Assembly (NCBI RefSeq): GCF_002095475.1
Contig: NZ_MLFR01000026.1
Location: 1-64,000, forward strand
Direction of reading: 5' to 3'
From: Pantoea rwandensis
GTDB lineage: Bacteria > Pseudomonadota > Gammaproteobacteria > Enterobacterales > Enterobacteriaceae
Length of the DNA stretch: 64,000 nt
Shown in pieces: positions 7,758 to 15,899 of this stretch; within the stretch, counting starts at the first letter, position 1, and every line of letters starts with the position of its first letter. The translations under genes were made by a program, and so were the position numbers. Under the pieces are notes generated by a model that was not told where the DNA came from, did no database searches, and saw only the letters and a program-made list of their open reading frames with translations.

Positions 7758-8513
7758 TCACGCCTTATATCGCAGCGTATTCAAATTTCCCTGCAACACT
7801 AAATCGCGTTTCAACGTTGAGACCTGACGGCAGATTTTTGCCATCTCTTGGTGATCGCGCAGTTTTTTCTGCCACTTCTCAGGGACCTGATCGAACTGTT
7901 GATAGATGGCTTCCAGCGTGCCGAACTGCATCAGCAACTCGCGTGCGCTTTTGGGGCCAATACCGGGCACACCGGGAATTTTACTGCTGCTGATGCCGCA
8001 CAGCCCCCAGTAATCGGGTAACTGCGTGGGCGCGACGCCAAAATCTTGCTCAATAAAGGGCACATCCAGCCAGCGTTTCTGAAAATAATCGCGGATACGG
8101 ATGTTAGGGACCAATAACTGGCAATAGCCTTTGTCGGTGGACACGATGGTAGCCTGATGCCCTGCATCGGCCATCTTCACCGCCAGCGTGGCGGCGAGAT
8201 CGTCGGCTTCATCCAAATCGGCGACCCAACAGCTGACGCCTACGGCTTGAAAAGCTTGCTGAATGGCAGGCATCTCTAACTGCAATTCGTCTGGCATCGG
8301 CGGACGACCGGCTTTGTAATCTGGCAAAAGCTGGTGGCGCCAACCGGGATGGCGTTCATGGCTATCAAATACTGCCACGACATGGGTGGGCTGCGTGTGA
8401 CCTAACAGCTGGTGCAGTGCAGCAACACAAGCATCGCGGCAGGGTGAACCTTGTACCGCATGCAGACGGCGGATCAGGTTCAGCGCATCAATAATAAGAA
8501 GATGAAGCGGCAT
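7758..8513 (-). CDS. xni: Flap endonuclease Xni (ExoIX)
   Basis: 5'-nuclease-superfamily protein of 251 aa, homologous to the nuclease domain of DNA polymerase I. Visible motifs: IIDALNLIRR at the N-terminus, YKAGRPPMP (arch region), DEADDLAATLA, STDKGYCQL and the helix-three-turn-helix DNA/K+ binding loop GVPGIGPKSA at about residues 184-193. It is expected to process flap DNA structures; Xni lacks some metal-binding acids of polymerase-linked homologues, a property of the family. It is the downstream neighbour of ppnN, 38 bp apart and in the same direction. In E. coli a fucose operon lies beside it; that operon is absent here. Confidence 0.93.
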   Translation of the reverse strand: MPLHLLIIDALNLIRRLHAVQGSPCRDACVAALHQLLGHTQPTHVVAVFDSHERHPGWRHQLLPDYKAGRPPMPDELQLEMPAIQQAFQAVGVSCWVADLDEADDLAATLAVKMADAGHQATIVSTDKGYCQLLVPNIRIRDYFQKRWLDVPFIEQDFGVAPTQLPDYWGLCGISSSKIPGVPGIGPKSARELLMQFGTLEAIYQQFDQVPEKWQKKLRDHQEMAKICRQVSTLKRDLVLQGNLNTLRYKA

Positions 8514-8551
8514 AATGATTGTGGCAGCCCATAGGCTGCCTTCCTGAGAGG

Positions 8552-9907
8552 TTATTTGATGATTTCGTAGCAGGGAATGTAGGCGCTGCCTGGCAGCTTC
8601 ATGCGTTGTTGTGCGACAAAGCCCTGCAGCAGTTCATCCATGCGATGCATGATGTCTGCGTCACCCTGAAGCTGATAGGGACCCTTCTCGCGAATTTCCC
8701 GAATACCGACCTCTTTAACGTTCCCGGCAACAATGCCAGAGAAGGCGCGGCGCAGGTCCGCAGCCAGTTTTTCTGCTGGCTGGTTAGGGAACAGCTTCAG
8801 ATTAGCCATATTTTCGTGCGTCGGCAGGAACGGCACCTGTAACTCTGGCGCGATACGAATCGACCAGTTAAAGCTATAGGCATCACCCGTTTCACGGCGA
8901 TACTCCTTCACCTGTGGCATGGCTTTCTTCATCAAGCGCGCGACTTCGGCGGCATCATCAATGATGATTTTGTAGTGCTTACGTGCGGTCTCACCCAAGG
9001 TATTGACGATGAAATCATCCAATACACGGAAATAGTCAGCGCTCTCTTTTGGACCGGTCAGAATCAGTGGCAGGACTTGATCGCTGTTGTGCGGGTTCAT
9101 CAAAATCCCCAGCAGGTACAACAACTCTTCAGCTGTGCCGACACCACCGGGGAAGATCACGATACCGTGCGCGATACGAACGAAGGCTTCGAGACGTTTT
9201 TCGATATCTGGCATGATGATCAATTCATTCACCAGCGGGTTCGGTGGCTCCGCCGCGATGATTGAAGGCTCTGTCAGACCAATAAAACGGCTGTCGTGGT
9301 AGCGCTGCTGCGCGTGGCCAACCGCAGCGCCTTTCATCGGCGCTTCCATGACCCCAGGCCCACAGCCCGTGCAGATATTGAGTTCACGCAGGCCCATTTG
9401 GGTGCCGACATTGCGGCAATACTGATACTCCACCGCGTTAATCGAGTGGCCGCCCCAGCACACCACGGTATTGGGGTATTCGCCGATGTGCAGCGCGCGC
9501 GCATTACGCAGAATGGAAAACACCTGGTTGGTGATGTGTGCGGAATTGTCGGCGTTTTGTTTATCACTGTGATCAAGCTGGCCATTCACAAACAGAATGT
9601 CGCGCAGTACGGCAAACAGATTAGCCTGCAGTGAGCGAATAATGCGCCCATCGACGAAGGCTTCTTCTGGCGGATTGATCAGTTCCAGTTTTACGCCACG
9701 TTCACGGCGCAGCACGTTGATATCAAAGTTTTCAAAGCGGGAAAGCAGTTCATGACTACTGTCGGTCTGGCTGCCGGAGTTGAGCACCGCAAGTGAGCAG
9801 TTACGAAACAGCTGGTAGAGGTCGCTGCTGGCCGTTTGCTTCAGCATGTCAACTTCCAACTGGGAAAGCAGATCCATTGAGCCTAAAGGGCTGATATGTG
9901 TAATCAA
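8552..9907 (-). CDS. ppnN: Pyrimidine/purine nucleotide 5'-monophosphate nucleosidase
   Basis: LOG-family enzyme that hydrolyses nucleoside monophosphates to base and ribose 5-phosphate; in E. coli it binds ppGpp. The Rossmann-like core carries CWGGHSINAVEYQY and the family signature PGGVGTAEE. The best start is the TTG at 9907 (product beginning MITHISPLGSMD, 451 aa): it is preceded by AAAGGAG at the right spacing and matches the E. coli N-terminus, whereas the upstream ATG at 9967 would add 20 unrelated residues. The gene lies upstream of xni on the same strand. Its ppGpp link makes the co-location with relA in the window of mild interest, though the order is simply ancestral. Confidence 0.93.
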   Translation of the reverse strand: MITHISPLGSMDLLSQLEVDMLKQTASSDLYQLFRNCSLAVLNSGSQTDSSHELLSRFENFDINVLRRERGVKLELINPPEEAFVDGRIIRSLQANLFAVLRDILFVNGQLDHSDKQNADNSAHITNQVFSILRNARALHIGEYPNTVVCWGGHSINAVEYQYCRNVGTQMGLRELNICTGCGPGVMEAPMKGAAVGHAQQRYHDSRFIGLTEPSIIAAEPPNPLVNELIIMPDIEKRLEAFVRIAHGIVIFPGGVGTAEELLYLLGILMNPHNSDQVLPLILTGPKESADYFRVLDDFIVNTLGETARKHYKIIIDDAAEVARLMKKAMPQVKEYRRETGDAYSFNWSIRIAPELQVPFLPTHENMANLKLFPNQPAEKLAADLRRAFSGIVAGNVKEVGIREIREKGPYQLQGDADIMHRMDELLQGFVAQQRMKLPGSAYIPCYEIIK

Positions 9908-10094
9908 GAGCACTCCTTTACACGCAAATGCGTGACTGATGACGCTGCGCTTTAACTGACTGAGCACAGTGACGAAAATCCCTGGAAACGCAGGTTATAA
10001 CCCTCGCGCCTTGGACAGAGTAACGTTGTCCGCAGTCAATGCTCAAGTGGAACCGCGCATCCGTGCAGCGGCCTGCGAGGCATCTCGCAATCTG

Positions 10095-10940
10095 TTACTG
10101 GCGAACGAGGCGGGAGAAGCCAGGAGAGAAGGGCACGTTGCTGCGCCATGGATTGATATCCAGCCCACCACGACGCGTATAACGTGCGTAAACCGTCAGG
10201 GTTTCTGGTTGGCAAAAGCGTTGAATGTCATTGAAAATACGTTCAACACACTGCTCGTGAAATTCGTTGTGCTGACGGAAAGAGATCAGATAACGCAGCA
10301 GCGCCTCGCGGTCAATGCGCGGGCCTTTGTAGCGAATCATGACGGAACCCCAGTCCGGCTGATGGGTAATCAAACAGTTGGATTTCAGCAAATGGCTGAC
10401 CAGCGTTTCCTCAACCACTTCGCTGCCTGCCGCTTGGGCCAGGTAATCGGCATTGAAAGCATAGTCATGGATTTCAATGTCCTGCTCGTCGATAACATCA
10501 CCGTTGAAATGGCCAATCGGTTGACCTTCAATTTCGCTCAAACGGAAAAGTGCAACGCTGACTTCGCCGTTGGCGCAAGCACGGAGATCGCGCTCCAGCG
10601 TTTGGCGCACTTCGCCCCAGTCCGCGAAAACCGTCTGATTAAAACTGTTAAGATAAAGTTTGAAGCTCTTGGACTCGATTAGGTTTTCGCTGTCAGCACG
10701 CAACACGACTTCGCCTACCGCAACCTGCGGCACGCCTTTGCTGTTGAGCCAGGAGAGTTCGTACAACGTCCAGATGTCTGCTCCCTGAAAGGGCAGGCTA
10801 TCGGGGTAGAGCCCCAGCGGTTCACGATTCAGGCTGCGCGGCACAGATTGCAACAGCGTGTTATCGTAGCGATCAACATAAGCCGTGGGCTTACCTAACG
10901 TCAGGCCGCTTAATGCCTGATCGCGGTTTTCAGAAGACAT
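10095..10940 (-). CDS. queF: NADPH-dependent 7-cyano-7-deazaguanine reductase
   Basis: Reduces preQ0 to preQ1 in queuosine synthesis. This is the long, two-domain (YqcD-type) form: 281 aa, with the QueF motif ESKSFKLYLNSFNQT at about residues 89-103 and the catalytic Cys189 and Asp196 in SNCLITHQPDWG. The ATG at 10940 matches the E. coli start; an in-frame ATG four codons upstream is possible. It is divergent from syd, with 62 bp between them. QueE and QueD of the same pathway are encoded about 23 kb away at 33.7 and 35.3 kb. Confidence 0.95.
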   Translation of the reverse strand: MSSENRDQALSGLTLGKPTAYVDRYDNTLLQSVPRSLNREPLGLYPDSLPFQGADIWTLYELSWLNSKGVPQVAVGEVVLRADSENLIESKSFKLYLNSFNQTVFADWGEVRQTLERDLRACANGEVSVALFRLSEIEGQPIGHFNGDVIDEQDIEIHDYAFNADYLAQAAGSEVVEETLVSHLLKSNCLITHQPDWGSVMIRYKGPRIDREALLRYLISFRQHNEFHEQCVERIFNDIQRFCQPETLTVYARYTRRGGLDINPWRSNVPFSPGFSRLVRQ

Positions 10941-11002
10941 ATCGGTTACCACTACATTCTTTCAAAGTGGCTAAGTGTAACCGATCACAAGCGAGAAGAT
11001 GA

Positions 11003-11551
11003 ATGATGCAGCAAACCGCAGACGCTCTGCGTGATTTTACCGCCCGTTATGTTCAGCACTGGCAGCAACAATCTGGGCATCTACCCGCTAGCGCAGATTT
11101 ATTGGGGGTACCTTCGCCTTGTATCGTCGCCACGCTGGATGATCGCGTGTTATGGCAGCCACAGCCGTTCACATTGCCAGCAACGCTTGAAGCGGTTGAG
11201 CGTGCACTGGATATTCAGCTTCAGCCAGAAATTAGCGCCATTTATACCTCACAGTTTGCTGGAGATATGCTGGCCACCTTTGATCAGCAGCCGATAACTT
11301 TGCTACAGGTGTGGAGTGAATCAGACTTTACCCGCTTGCAGGAAAACCTGATTGGTCACTTGGTCATGAAGCGCCGCTTGAAACAGAGTCCAACATTATT
11401 CATTGCGACCACTGAATCCGAGCAGGATGTGATTGCGCTCTGTAACTTAACGGGTGAAGTTATTCTGGAACAGCCTGGTAGTAAAAATCGCCAAACACTG
11501 GCTGGCGATATCCAGACTTTTCTTAATGCTTTACAACCGGTTAGTGCCTGA
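11003..11551 (+). CDS. syd: SecY-interacting protein Syd
   Basis: A 182-aa soluble protein of the Syd family that binds SecY on the cytosolic face of the inner membrane and is thought to proofread the translocon. The family pattern LPASADLLGVPSPCI lies near residues 24-38, and SFTRLQENLIGHLVMKRRLK-like sequence (here SDFTRLQENLIGHLVM) near 115-130. It is divergent from queF and is followed by csrB, the E. coli order. Confidence 0.93.
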   Translation: MMQQTADALRDFTARYVQHWQQQSGHLPASADLLGVPSPCIVATLDDRVLWQPQPFTLPATLEAVERALDIQLQPEISAIYTSQFAGDMLATFDQQPITLLQVWSESDFTRLQENLIGHLVMKRRLKQSPTLFIATTESEQDVIALCNLTGEVILEQPGSKNRQTLAGDIQTFLNALQPVSA

Positions 11552-11575
11552 TTAGCAGAGTTTACACATATCCTG

Positions 11576-11593
11576 TGTAAGAGATCTCTCACA
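11576..11593. promoter_or_regulatory. UvrY (GacA-type) binding box upstream of csrB
   Basis: TGTAAGAGATCTCTCACA is an 18-bp near-perfect palindrome that fits the UvrY/GacA consensus TGTAAG-N6-CTTACA with one mismatch. A second, partial half (GTGTGAGAGATC) follows about six bases later. It lies about 170 bp upstream of the csrB start, the distance reported for the distal UvrY site in E. coli. It ties csrB to BarA, whose gene is 11 kb away. Confidence 0.85.
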
Positions 11594-11744
11594 TGGAGTG
11601 TGAGAGATCGCTAGATCATTTTGCAGCGTTTCGTAAGTATTGAATGTAAAAATATTGTGAATCATAAGCTTATGGGATCTCTCTTAAAATCAATATATGA
11701 CTTAATCCATTAACGCTTCTTACTAGCTTGTTATTCCGATAGTT

Positions 11745-12073
11745 TCTGACAGAATAGTCACCACTGGCAGGAAGCCAAGGATAAAGAGACATTCAGGAGA
11801 ATGTCAGCCAGGAGGCAGGAACGTAACGGAGTTTACGTCACAAGGAAGGCTTCAGGATGAAGCAGGACACTCAGGATTGAGTAAAGGACACCTCCAGGAT
11901 GGAGAATGAGAGCCACGCAGGATGTGGTGGGCCTGGATGCCAAGGACAAATGTCACGATGACAAGCAACGGAAAGCATAGGAAGAGTTGTCATGGATGAG
12001 CAGGGAGCACAGCGGTGGCGGGAATGCTGCAAACGAAACCGGGAGCACTGTAATAACAGTGCTCCCTTTTTTT
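11745..12073 (+). ncRNA. csrB: CsrB small RNA, CsrA-sequestering
   Basis: Carries 22 GGA trinucleotides in about 330 nt, mostly as AGGA in hairpin loops (for example CTTCAGGATGAAG and CTCCAGGATGGAG), the repeated CsrA-binding motif. It binds and titrates CsrA dimers, thereby relieving CsrA control of glycogen, motility and biofilm genes. The 3' end (GTTGTCATGGATGAGCAGGG and on to the terminator) closely follows E. coli CsrB, and it sits between syd and yqcC in the same orientation. The 5' end is estimated from the similarity of TCTGACAGAATAGTC to the known start. The gap from syd to this gene holds only the UvrY box and promoter. Confidence 0.95.
12041..12073 (+). terminator. csrB rho-independent terminator
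   Basis: GGGAGCACTG, a short TAATAA loop, CAGTGCTCCC and seven T residues form a textbook intrinsic terminator; its stem also carries the last GGA motif of CsrB. Confidence 0.95.
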
Positions 12074-12139
12074 ATGGCTTTTTTGCGCATTGAATGACTA
12101 GTGGTATGCTTGCCGCCCAATTTTCTCTGGAGGTGGCGT

Positions 12140-12466
12140 ATGTCGTCGCAAATGGTTATTCAACAGCTGCAGCAGGTCGAAGCGGTGATGCGCGAACACG
12201 ATCACTGGCAGACTCAATCCCCTGAGGCGGAAGCCTTCGCCAGCACCGAGCCTTTTTGTCTCGACACGCTTGAGCCTTTAGAGTGGCTTCAGTGGGTGCT
12301 CATCCCTCGTTTCCACGCCTTAATTGAAGCGCGTGCACCGCTACCTCAGAACTTTGCCATCGCGCCTTACTATGAAGTCGCGCTGCCCGATACGACCCCG
12401 GGCTACGCTGTACTACTCCTCACGCTAAACCAATTTGATGCGCTGTTTCAGGAACCCACTGCCTGA
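12140..12466 (+). CDS. yqcC: YqcC family protein
   Basis: A 108-aa protein with the family core EPLEWLQWVLIPRFHALIEA and IAPYYEVALP; function unknown. The ATG at 12140 was chosen for its ribosome site (CTGGAGG) and match to the E. coli length of 109; the longer frame from 12101 runs into the csrB end region. Its stop overlaps the truC start by one base (TGATG), so it is coupled to truC, and it has long travelled with it. Confidence 0.9.
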   Translation: MSSQMVIQQLQQVEAVMREHDHWQTQSPEAEAFASTEPFCLDTLEPLEWLQWVLIPRFHALIEARAPLPQNFAIAPYYEVALPDTTPGYAVLLLTLNQFDALFQEPTA

Positions 12467-13245
12467 TGCTGGAAATCCTCTATCAAGATGAATGGCTGGT
12501 AGCCGTCAATAAGCCGTCTGGCTGGTTGGTGCATCGTAGTTGGCTTGATCGCGACGAAAAAGTCGTGGTGATGCAAACGGTGCGTGACCAAATTGGTCAG
12601 CACGTTTTTACCGTGCATCGCCTTGATCGCCCCACCTCCGGCGTACTGTTAATGGCGCTCTCCAGCGAAGTGGCGCATTTGCTGTCGCAGCAGTTCGAGC
12701 AGCATAAAATGCAGAAAACCTATCACGCGGTGGTGCGCGGTTGGCTGGATGGCAGCGCGACGCTCGACTATCCGCTGGTTGAAGAGCTGGATAAGATTGC
12801 CGATAAGTTCGCGACTCAGGAACGTACGGCGCAGCCCGCGGTGACCGATTATCGCTCACTGGCGCAGGTTGAGATGCCGGTGGCGATCAGCCGTTACGAC
12901 AGCGCGCGTTATACCCTGGTGGAAATGTCACCCCATACCGGTCGCAAACATCAGTTGCGTCGTCATATGGTACATCTGCGTCATCCGATTATTGGCGATA
13001 GCGCCCATGGAGATCTGCGCCAAAACCGTGGTGCTGCAGAGCACTTTGGTATGAATCGATTGATGCTGCATGCCAGTGCGTTGAGCCTGACCCATCCGGT
13101 AACCGGAGCGCCTTTAGTGATCCGCGCCGGGTTGGATCGCGTCTGGCAGGGTATGCTGCAACAGTTTGGCTGGCAGGATCAGATCCCTGAGGTTCCCAGG
13201 GTTGAGTTTGCCGACGAGGCAGTCCAGGATAAGCCAACAGAATAA
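12466..13245 (+). CDS. truC: tRNA pseudouridine(65) synthase TruC
   Basis: RluA-family pseudouridine synthase that modifies U65 in tRNA-Ile and tRNA-Asp. The catalytic aspartate is Asp54 in the motif HRLDRPTSGVLL, and the KPSGWLVH and GRKHQLRRH segments of the fold are present. Length 259 aa. It starts inside the stop of yqcC and ends 12 bases before yqcA, so yqcC-truC-yqcA look like one operon. The last about 20 residues are extended and variable. Confidence 0.95.
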   Translation: MLEILYQDEWLVAVNKPSGWLVHRSWLDRDEKVVVMQTVRDQIGQHVFTVHRLDRPTSGVLLMALSSEVAHLLSQQFEQHKMQKTYHAVVRGWLDGSATLDYPLVEELDKIADKFATQERTAQPAVTDYRSLAQVEMPVAISRYDSARYTLVEMSPHTGRKHQLRRHMVHLRHPIIGDSAHGDLRQNRGAAEHFGMNRLMLHASALSLTHPVTGAPLVIRAGLDRVWQGMLQQFGWQDQIPEVPRVEFADEAVQDKPTE

Positions 13246-13257
13246 AGGAGCGGCAAG

Positions 13258-13704
13258 ATGGCAAAGATTGGCATTTTTACAGGTACGGTTTACGGCAATG
13301 CGCTGCTGGTGGCTGAAGAAGCACAGCCGGTACTGGAAGAGCAGGGCCATGAAGTCAAAGTTTTCGAGGATCCCTCGTTAGCGGATTGGCAAGCCTACGG
13401 CAAAGAGGTGATTTTGATTGTCACTTCAACAACCGGCCAAGGTGATTTCCCGGATAACATTGCCCGTTTATATGTACAAGTCCGTGATGAAGTGGGCTAT
13501 CAGCCTGAGCTGCGCTATGGCGTCATTGCACTGGGTGACAGCAGCTATGACAACTTCTGCGGGGCGGGTAAAACCTTTGATGCGACGTTGCAGGAGCAGA
13601 GCGCCAAACGCGTCGGTGATGTGCTGTTGGTGGACGCCACGGAAGATCCAGAGCCCGAGTCTGTGACCACGCCATGGGTAGAGAACTGGGGTCAGTTGCT
13701 GTAA
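13258..13704 (+). CDS. yqcA: Flavodoxin-like protein YqcA
   Basis: Short-chain flavodoxin of 148 aa with the FMN phosphate loop TGTVYGNAL (residues 8-16), the TSTTGQGDFP loop and GDSSYDNFCGAGKTFD. It should bind FMN and carry one electron; its redox partner is not established. It begins 12 nt after truC with the ribosome site AAGGAG. Confidence 0.92.
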   Translation: MAKIGIFTGTVYGNALLVAEEAQPVLEEQGHEVKVFEDPSLADWQAYGKEVILIVTSTTGQGDFPDNIARLYVQVRDEVGYQPELRYGVIALGDSSYDNFCGAGKTFDATLQEQSAKRVGDVLLVDATEDPEPESVTTPWVENWGQLL

Positions 13705-13749
13705 TTTTTGCCTTAGCTTCGGATCTGGCAAGCGGCTACAGGCAATCTA

Positions 13750-13789
13750 AACGGCCTGAAGAATCAAGTGATAATTTTTTCAGGCCGTT
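13750..13789. terminator. Probable terminator or hairpin after yqcA
   Basis: AACGGCCTGAA and TTCAGGCCGTT are perfect 11-bp arms with an 18-base loop that ends in six T residues. A second hairpin, CCCCTCTCC/GGAGAGAGGGG, follows at 13799-13822, close to the convergent garD end. Together they should separate the yqcA and garD transcripts; neither has a classical downstream U-run on the plus strand. Confidence 0.5.
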
Positions 13790-13834
13790 CAGATCGCTCC
13801 CCTCTCCCATGTGGAGAGAGGGGAACGATAGCTA

Positions 13835-15394
13835 TCAGGTCACCGGTGCCGGATTGAACACCGCCAGCTGATTGCGAATTCCCCAACGATCAGACCAGGT
13901 TTGTTTGCGACCACTGGCAATATCCAGAATCAACTCAAACAACCGCCAGCCCACTTGCTCGATACTCTCTTCGCCAGTGGCGATGGTGCCCGCGTTAATA
14001 TCCATCAAATCGTGCCAGCGCTCTGCCAGGGCATTACGCGTCGCCATTTTAATCACCGGAATAGCCGCCAGGCCATAGGGGGTGCCGCGCCCCGTGGTGA
14101 AGACCTGCAAGGTAATACCTGACGCCATCTGCTGTGTGCCACAAACAAAATCACTGGCGGGTGTCGCCGCATAAATCAGCCCCCGCTTAGTGGGGCGCTG
14201 GCCAGGTGACAACACTTCAACAATCGGGCTGCGTCCTGATTTGGCAATCGATCCCAGCGCTTTCTCCACCACGTTTGCCAGGCCACCTTTTTTATTGCCG
14301 GGCGAGGGATTGGCGCTGCGGTCGGTTTGCCCCTGACTGAGATAATCGTCATACCACGCCATCTCTTCCAGCAGCCTTGCGCCCACACCTTCATCCACCA
14401 CGCGTGGCGTCAGCAGATGTATCGCATCGCGTACTTCGGTCACCTCGGAGAACATCACCGTGGCACCGCAGCGCACCAGCAAATCTGAAGCAAATCCGAC
14501 AGCCGGATTGGCCGTCACGCCGGAAAACGCATCGCTGCCGCCGCATTGGGTGCCAATCACCAGTTCTGATGCCGGGCAAGTCTCACGCTGGCGCAGGTTC
14601 AGTTTTTTCAGATGACGCTCGGCGACATGAAGAATTTCATCCACCATCGCGCCAAAGCCTACGTGTCGTTCATCCTGCAAACGCACAATATCGTTGTCAT
14701 CAAGCGAAATGGCCTGCACATCTGGTGTGCCAGTCAGCAGACGTTCTGGCTGTAATTTTTCGCAGCCGAGGCTGACAATCATCACTTCGCCCCCAAAGTT
14801 GGGATTAAGGGCGAGGTTGTGGATAGTGCGAATCGGCACCACCGCTGCCGGTGCGTTGATCGCCACACCACAGCCATAAAGATGATTGAGTGCAACGACG
14901 CCATCGACGTTGGGATAACGTGGCAGCAGATCGCGTTCGATCATTTGCACCACATAATCAACCACACCAGCAACACAGTGAACGCTGGTGGTGATACCAA
15001 GCAAGTTGCGGGTACCCACACTGCCATCGGCATTGCGATAGCCTTCGAAGGTATAACCCTCAAGCGGCGGCAGCGCAGGGGGGACATTGTTTGCCAATGG
15101 CAAGCTGTTGAGCGGGGGCGCTTCGGGCAGTGCCACCAAAGATTCTTCAATCCAGCTACCTTGCGCAATAGGGCGCAACGCGGTGCCAATCACCTCACCA
15201 TAGCGCAGGATTGCGCCATGCTCAGGGATATCAACCAAGGCCACTTTATGCCCTTGCGGCACATGTTCAGTCAGCTGTAAGCCGTCATCAAAACGCGTGC
15301 CTGCGGGCAAGCCCTGGTTGTTGACCACGATCGCCACGTTGTCGGCGTCGTGCACTTTTATATAGAGCGGTTTCTCTGTTAGCGGTCGGTTCAT
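13835..15394 (-). CDS. garD: Galactarate dehydratase
   Basis: UxaA/GarD-family enzyme of 519 aa that dehydrates D-galactarate (mucate) to 5-keto-4-deoxy-D-glucarate, Fe2+ dependent. An N-terminal SAF domain (HDADNVAIVVNNQGLPAG) is followed by the large UxaA domain with NHLYGCGVAIN, GCEKLQPE, TQCGGSDAFSG and the C-terminal TTGRGTPYG. It is transcribed away from gudP across a 505-bp gap. Its product enters GarL, GarR and GarK, encoded in the divergent operon, so the locus handles both hexarates. In E. coli garD is far from gudPXD; here they are adjacent. Confidence 0.95.
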   Translation of the reverse strand: MNRPLTEKPLYIKVHDADNVAIVVNNQGLPAGTRFDDGLQLTEHVPQGHKVALVDIPEHGAILRYGEVIGTALRPIAQGSWIEESLVALPEAPPLNSLPLANNVPPALPPLEGYTFEGYRNADGSVGTRNLLGITTSVHCVAGVVDYVVQMIERDLLPRYPNVDGVVALNHLYGCGVAINAPAAVVPIRTIHNLALNPNFGGEVMIVSLGCEKLQPERLLTGTPDVQAISLDDNDIVRLQDERHVGFGAMVDEILHVAERHLKKLNLRQRETCPASELVIGTQCGGSDAFSGVTANPAVGFASDLLVRCGATVMFSEVTEVRDAIHLLTPRVVDEGVGARLLEEMAWYDDYLSQGQTDRSANPSPGNKKGGLANVVEKALGSIAKSGRSPIVEVLSPGQRPTKRGLIYAATPASDFVCGTQQMASGITLQVFTTGRGTPYGLAAIPVIKMATRNALAERWHDLMDINAGTIATGEESIEQVGWRLFELILDIASGRKQTWSDRWGIRNQLAVFNPAPVT

Positions 15395-15899
15395 TGCTCA
15401 CCTTCCAGTTCGTCGCGCTGTACATGGCAGCGCGTTGTAAATGCTTCCGTCACGTCATCATTTTTTGCCAGCCTCAGTATATGCAGGGGTATTGGCTAAC
15501 GCATTGTGCAACTGACTGGCTTTGCGCCGTTTTATTGCCTGAGTTTGGTTCGTTTCACCAAACGCAAGTGAAGAGACTCACAAAGTGCGCTGTGCCGGGC
15601 TGTTTATTAACCAATTTGGTCGTGAAAGGTGCTGTTCCGTGAGCCACGCCGCAGCGTTATGTGCAATTGCCAGAAAATAGACGCTAATCTCTTTTTATTA
15701 TCGGGCTTCCTTCCAATGTCTCGCCTGCTGGCTGTTCCTATACTGATTCTCGTTCTTCAACGTTTGGTTATTCGTCACGACGCATCATCGTTTGCCATAA
15801 CAACAATCGCCGTGTTTAACCCGACATCATTCTGATACCCAACGCGATGTGTATGCAGTCAGAGTGAATGTAGCGTTCGCTATATTTCAGGAGTGCAGC
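15395..15899. promoter_or_regulatory. Divergent garD / gudP control region
   Basis: The 505-bp gap has no credible gene. It must carry promoters for garD (leftward) and gudP (rightward). One candidate operator is the inverted repeat GTTTGGT-N7-ACCAAAC at 15543-15563, roughly mid-gap. In E. coli these genes are activated by CdaR; no cdaR is in this window. I cannot assign the repeat to a regulator. Confidence 0.4.
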
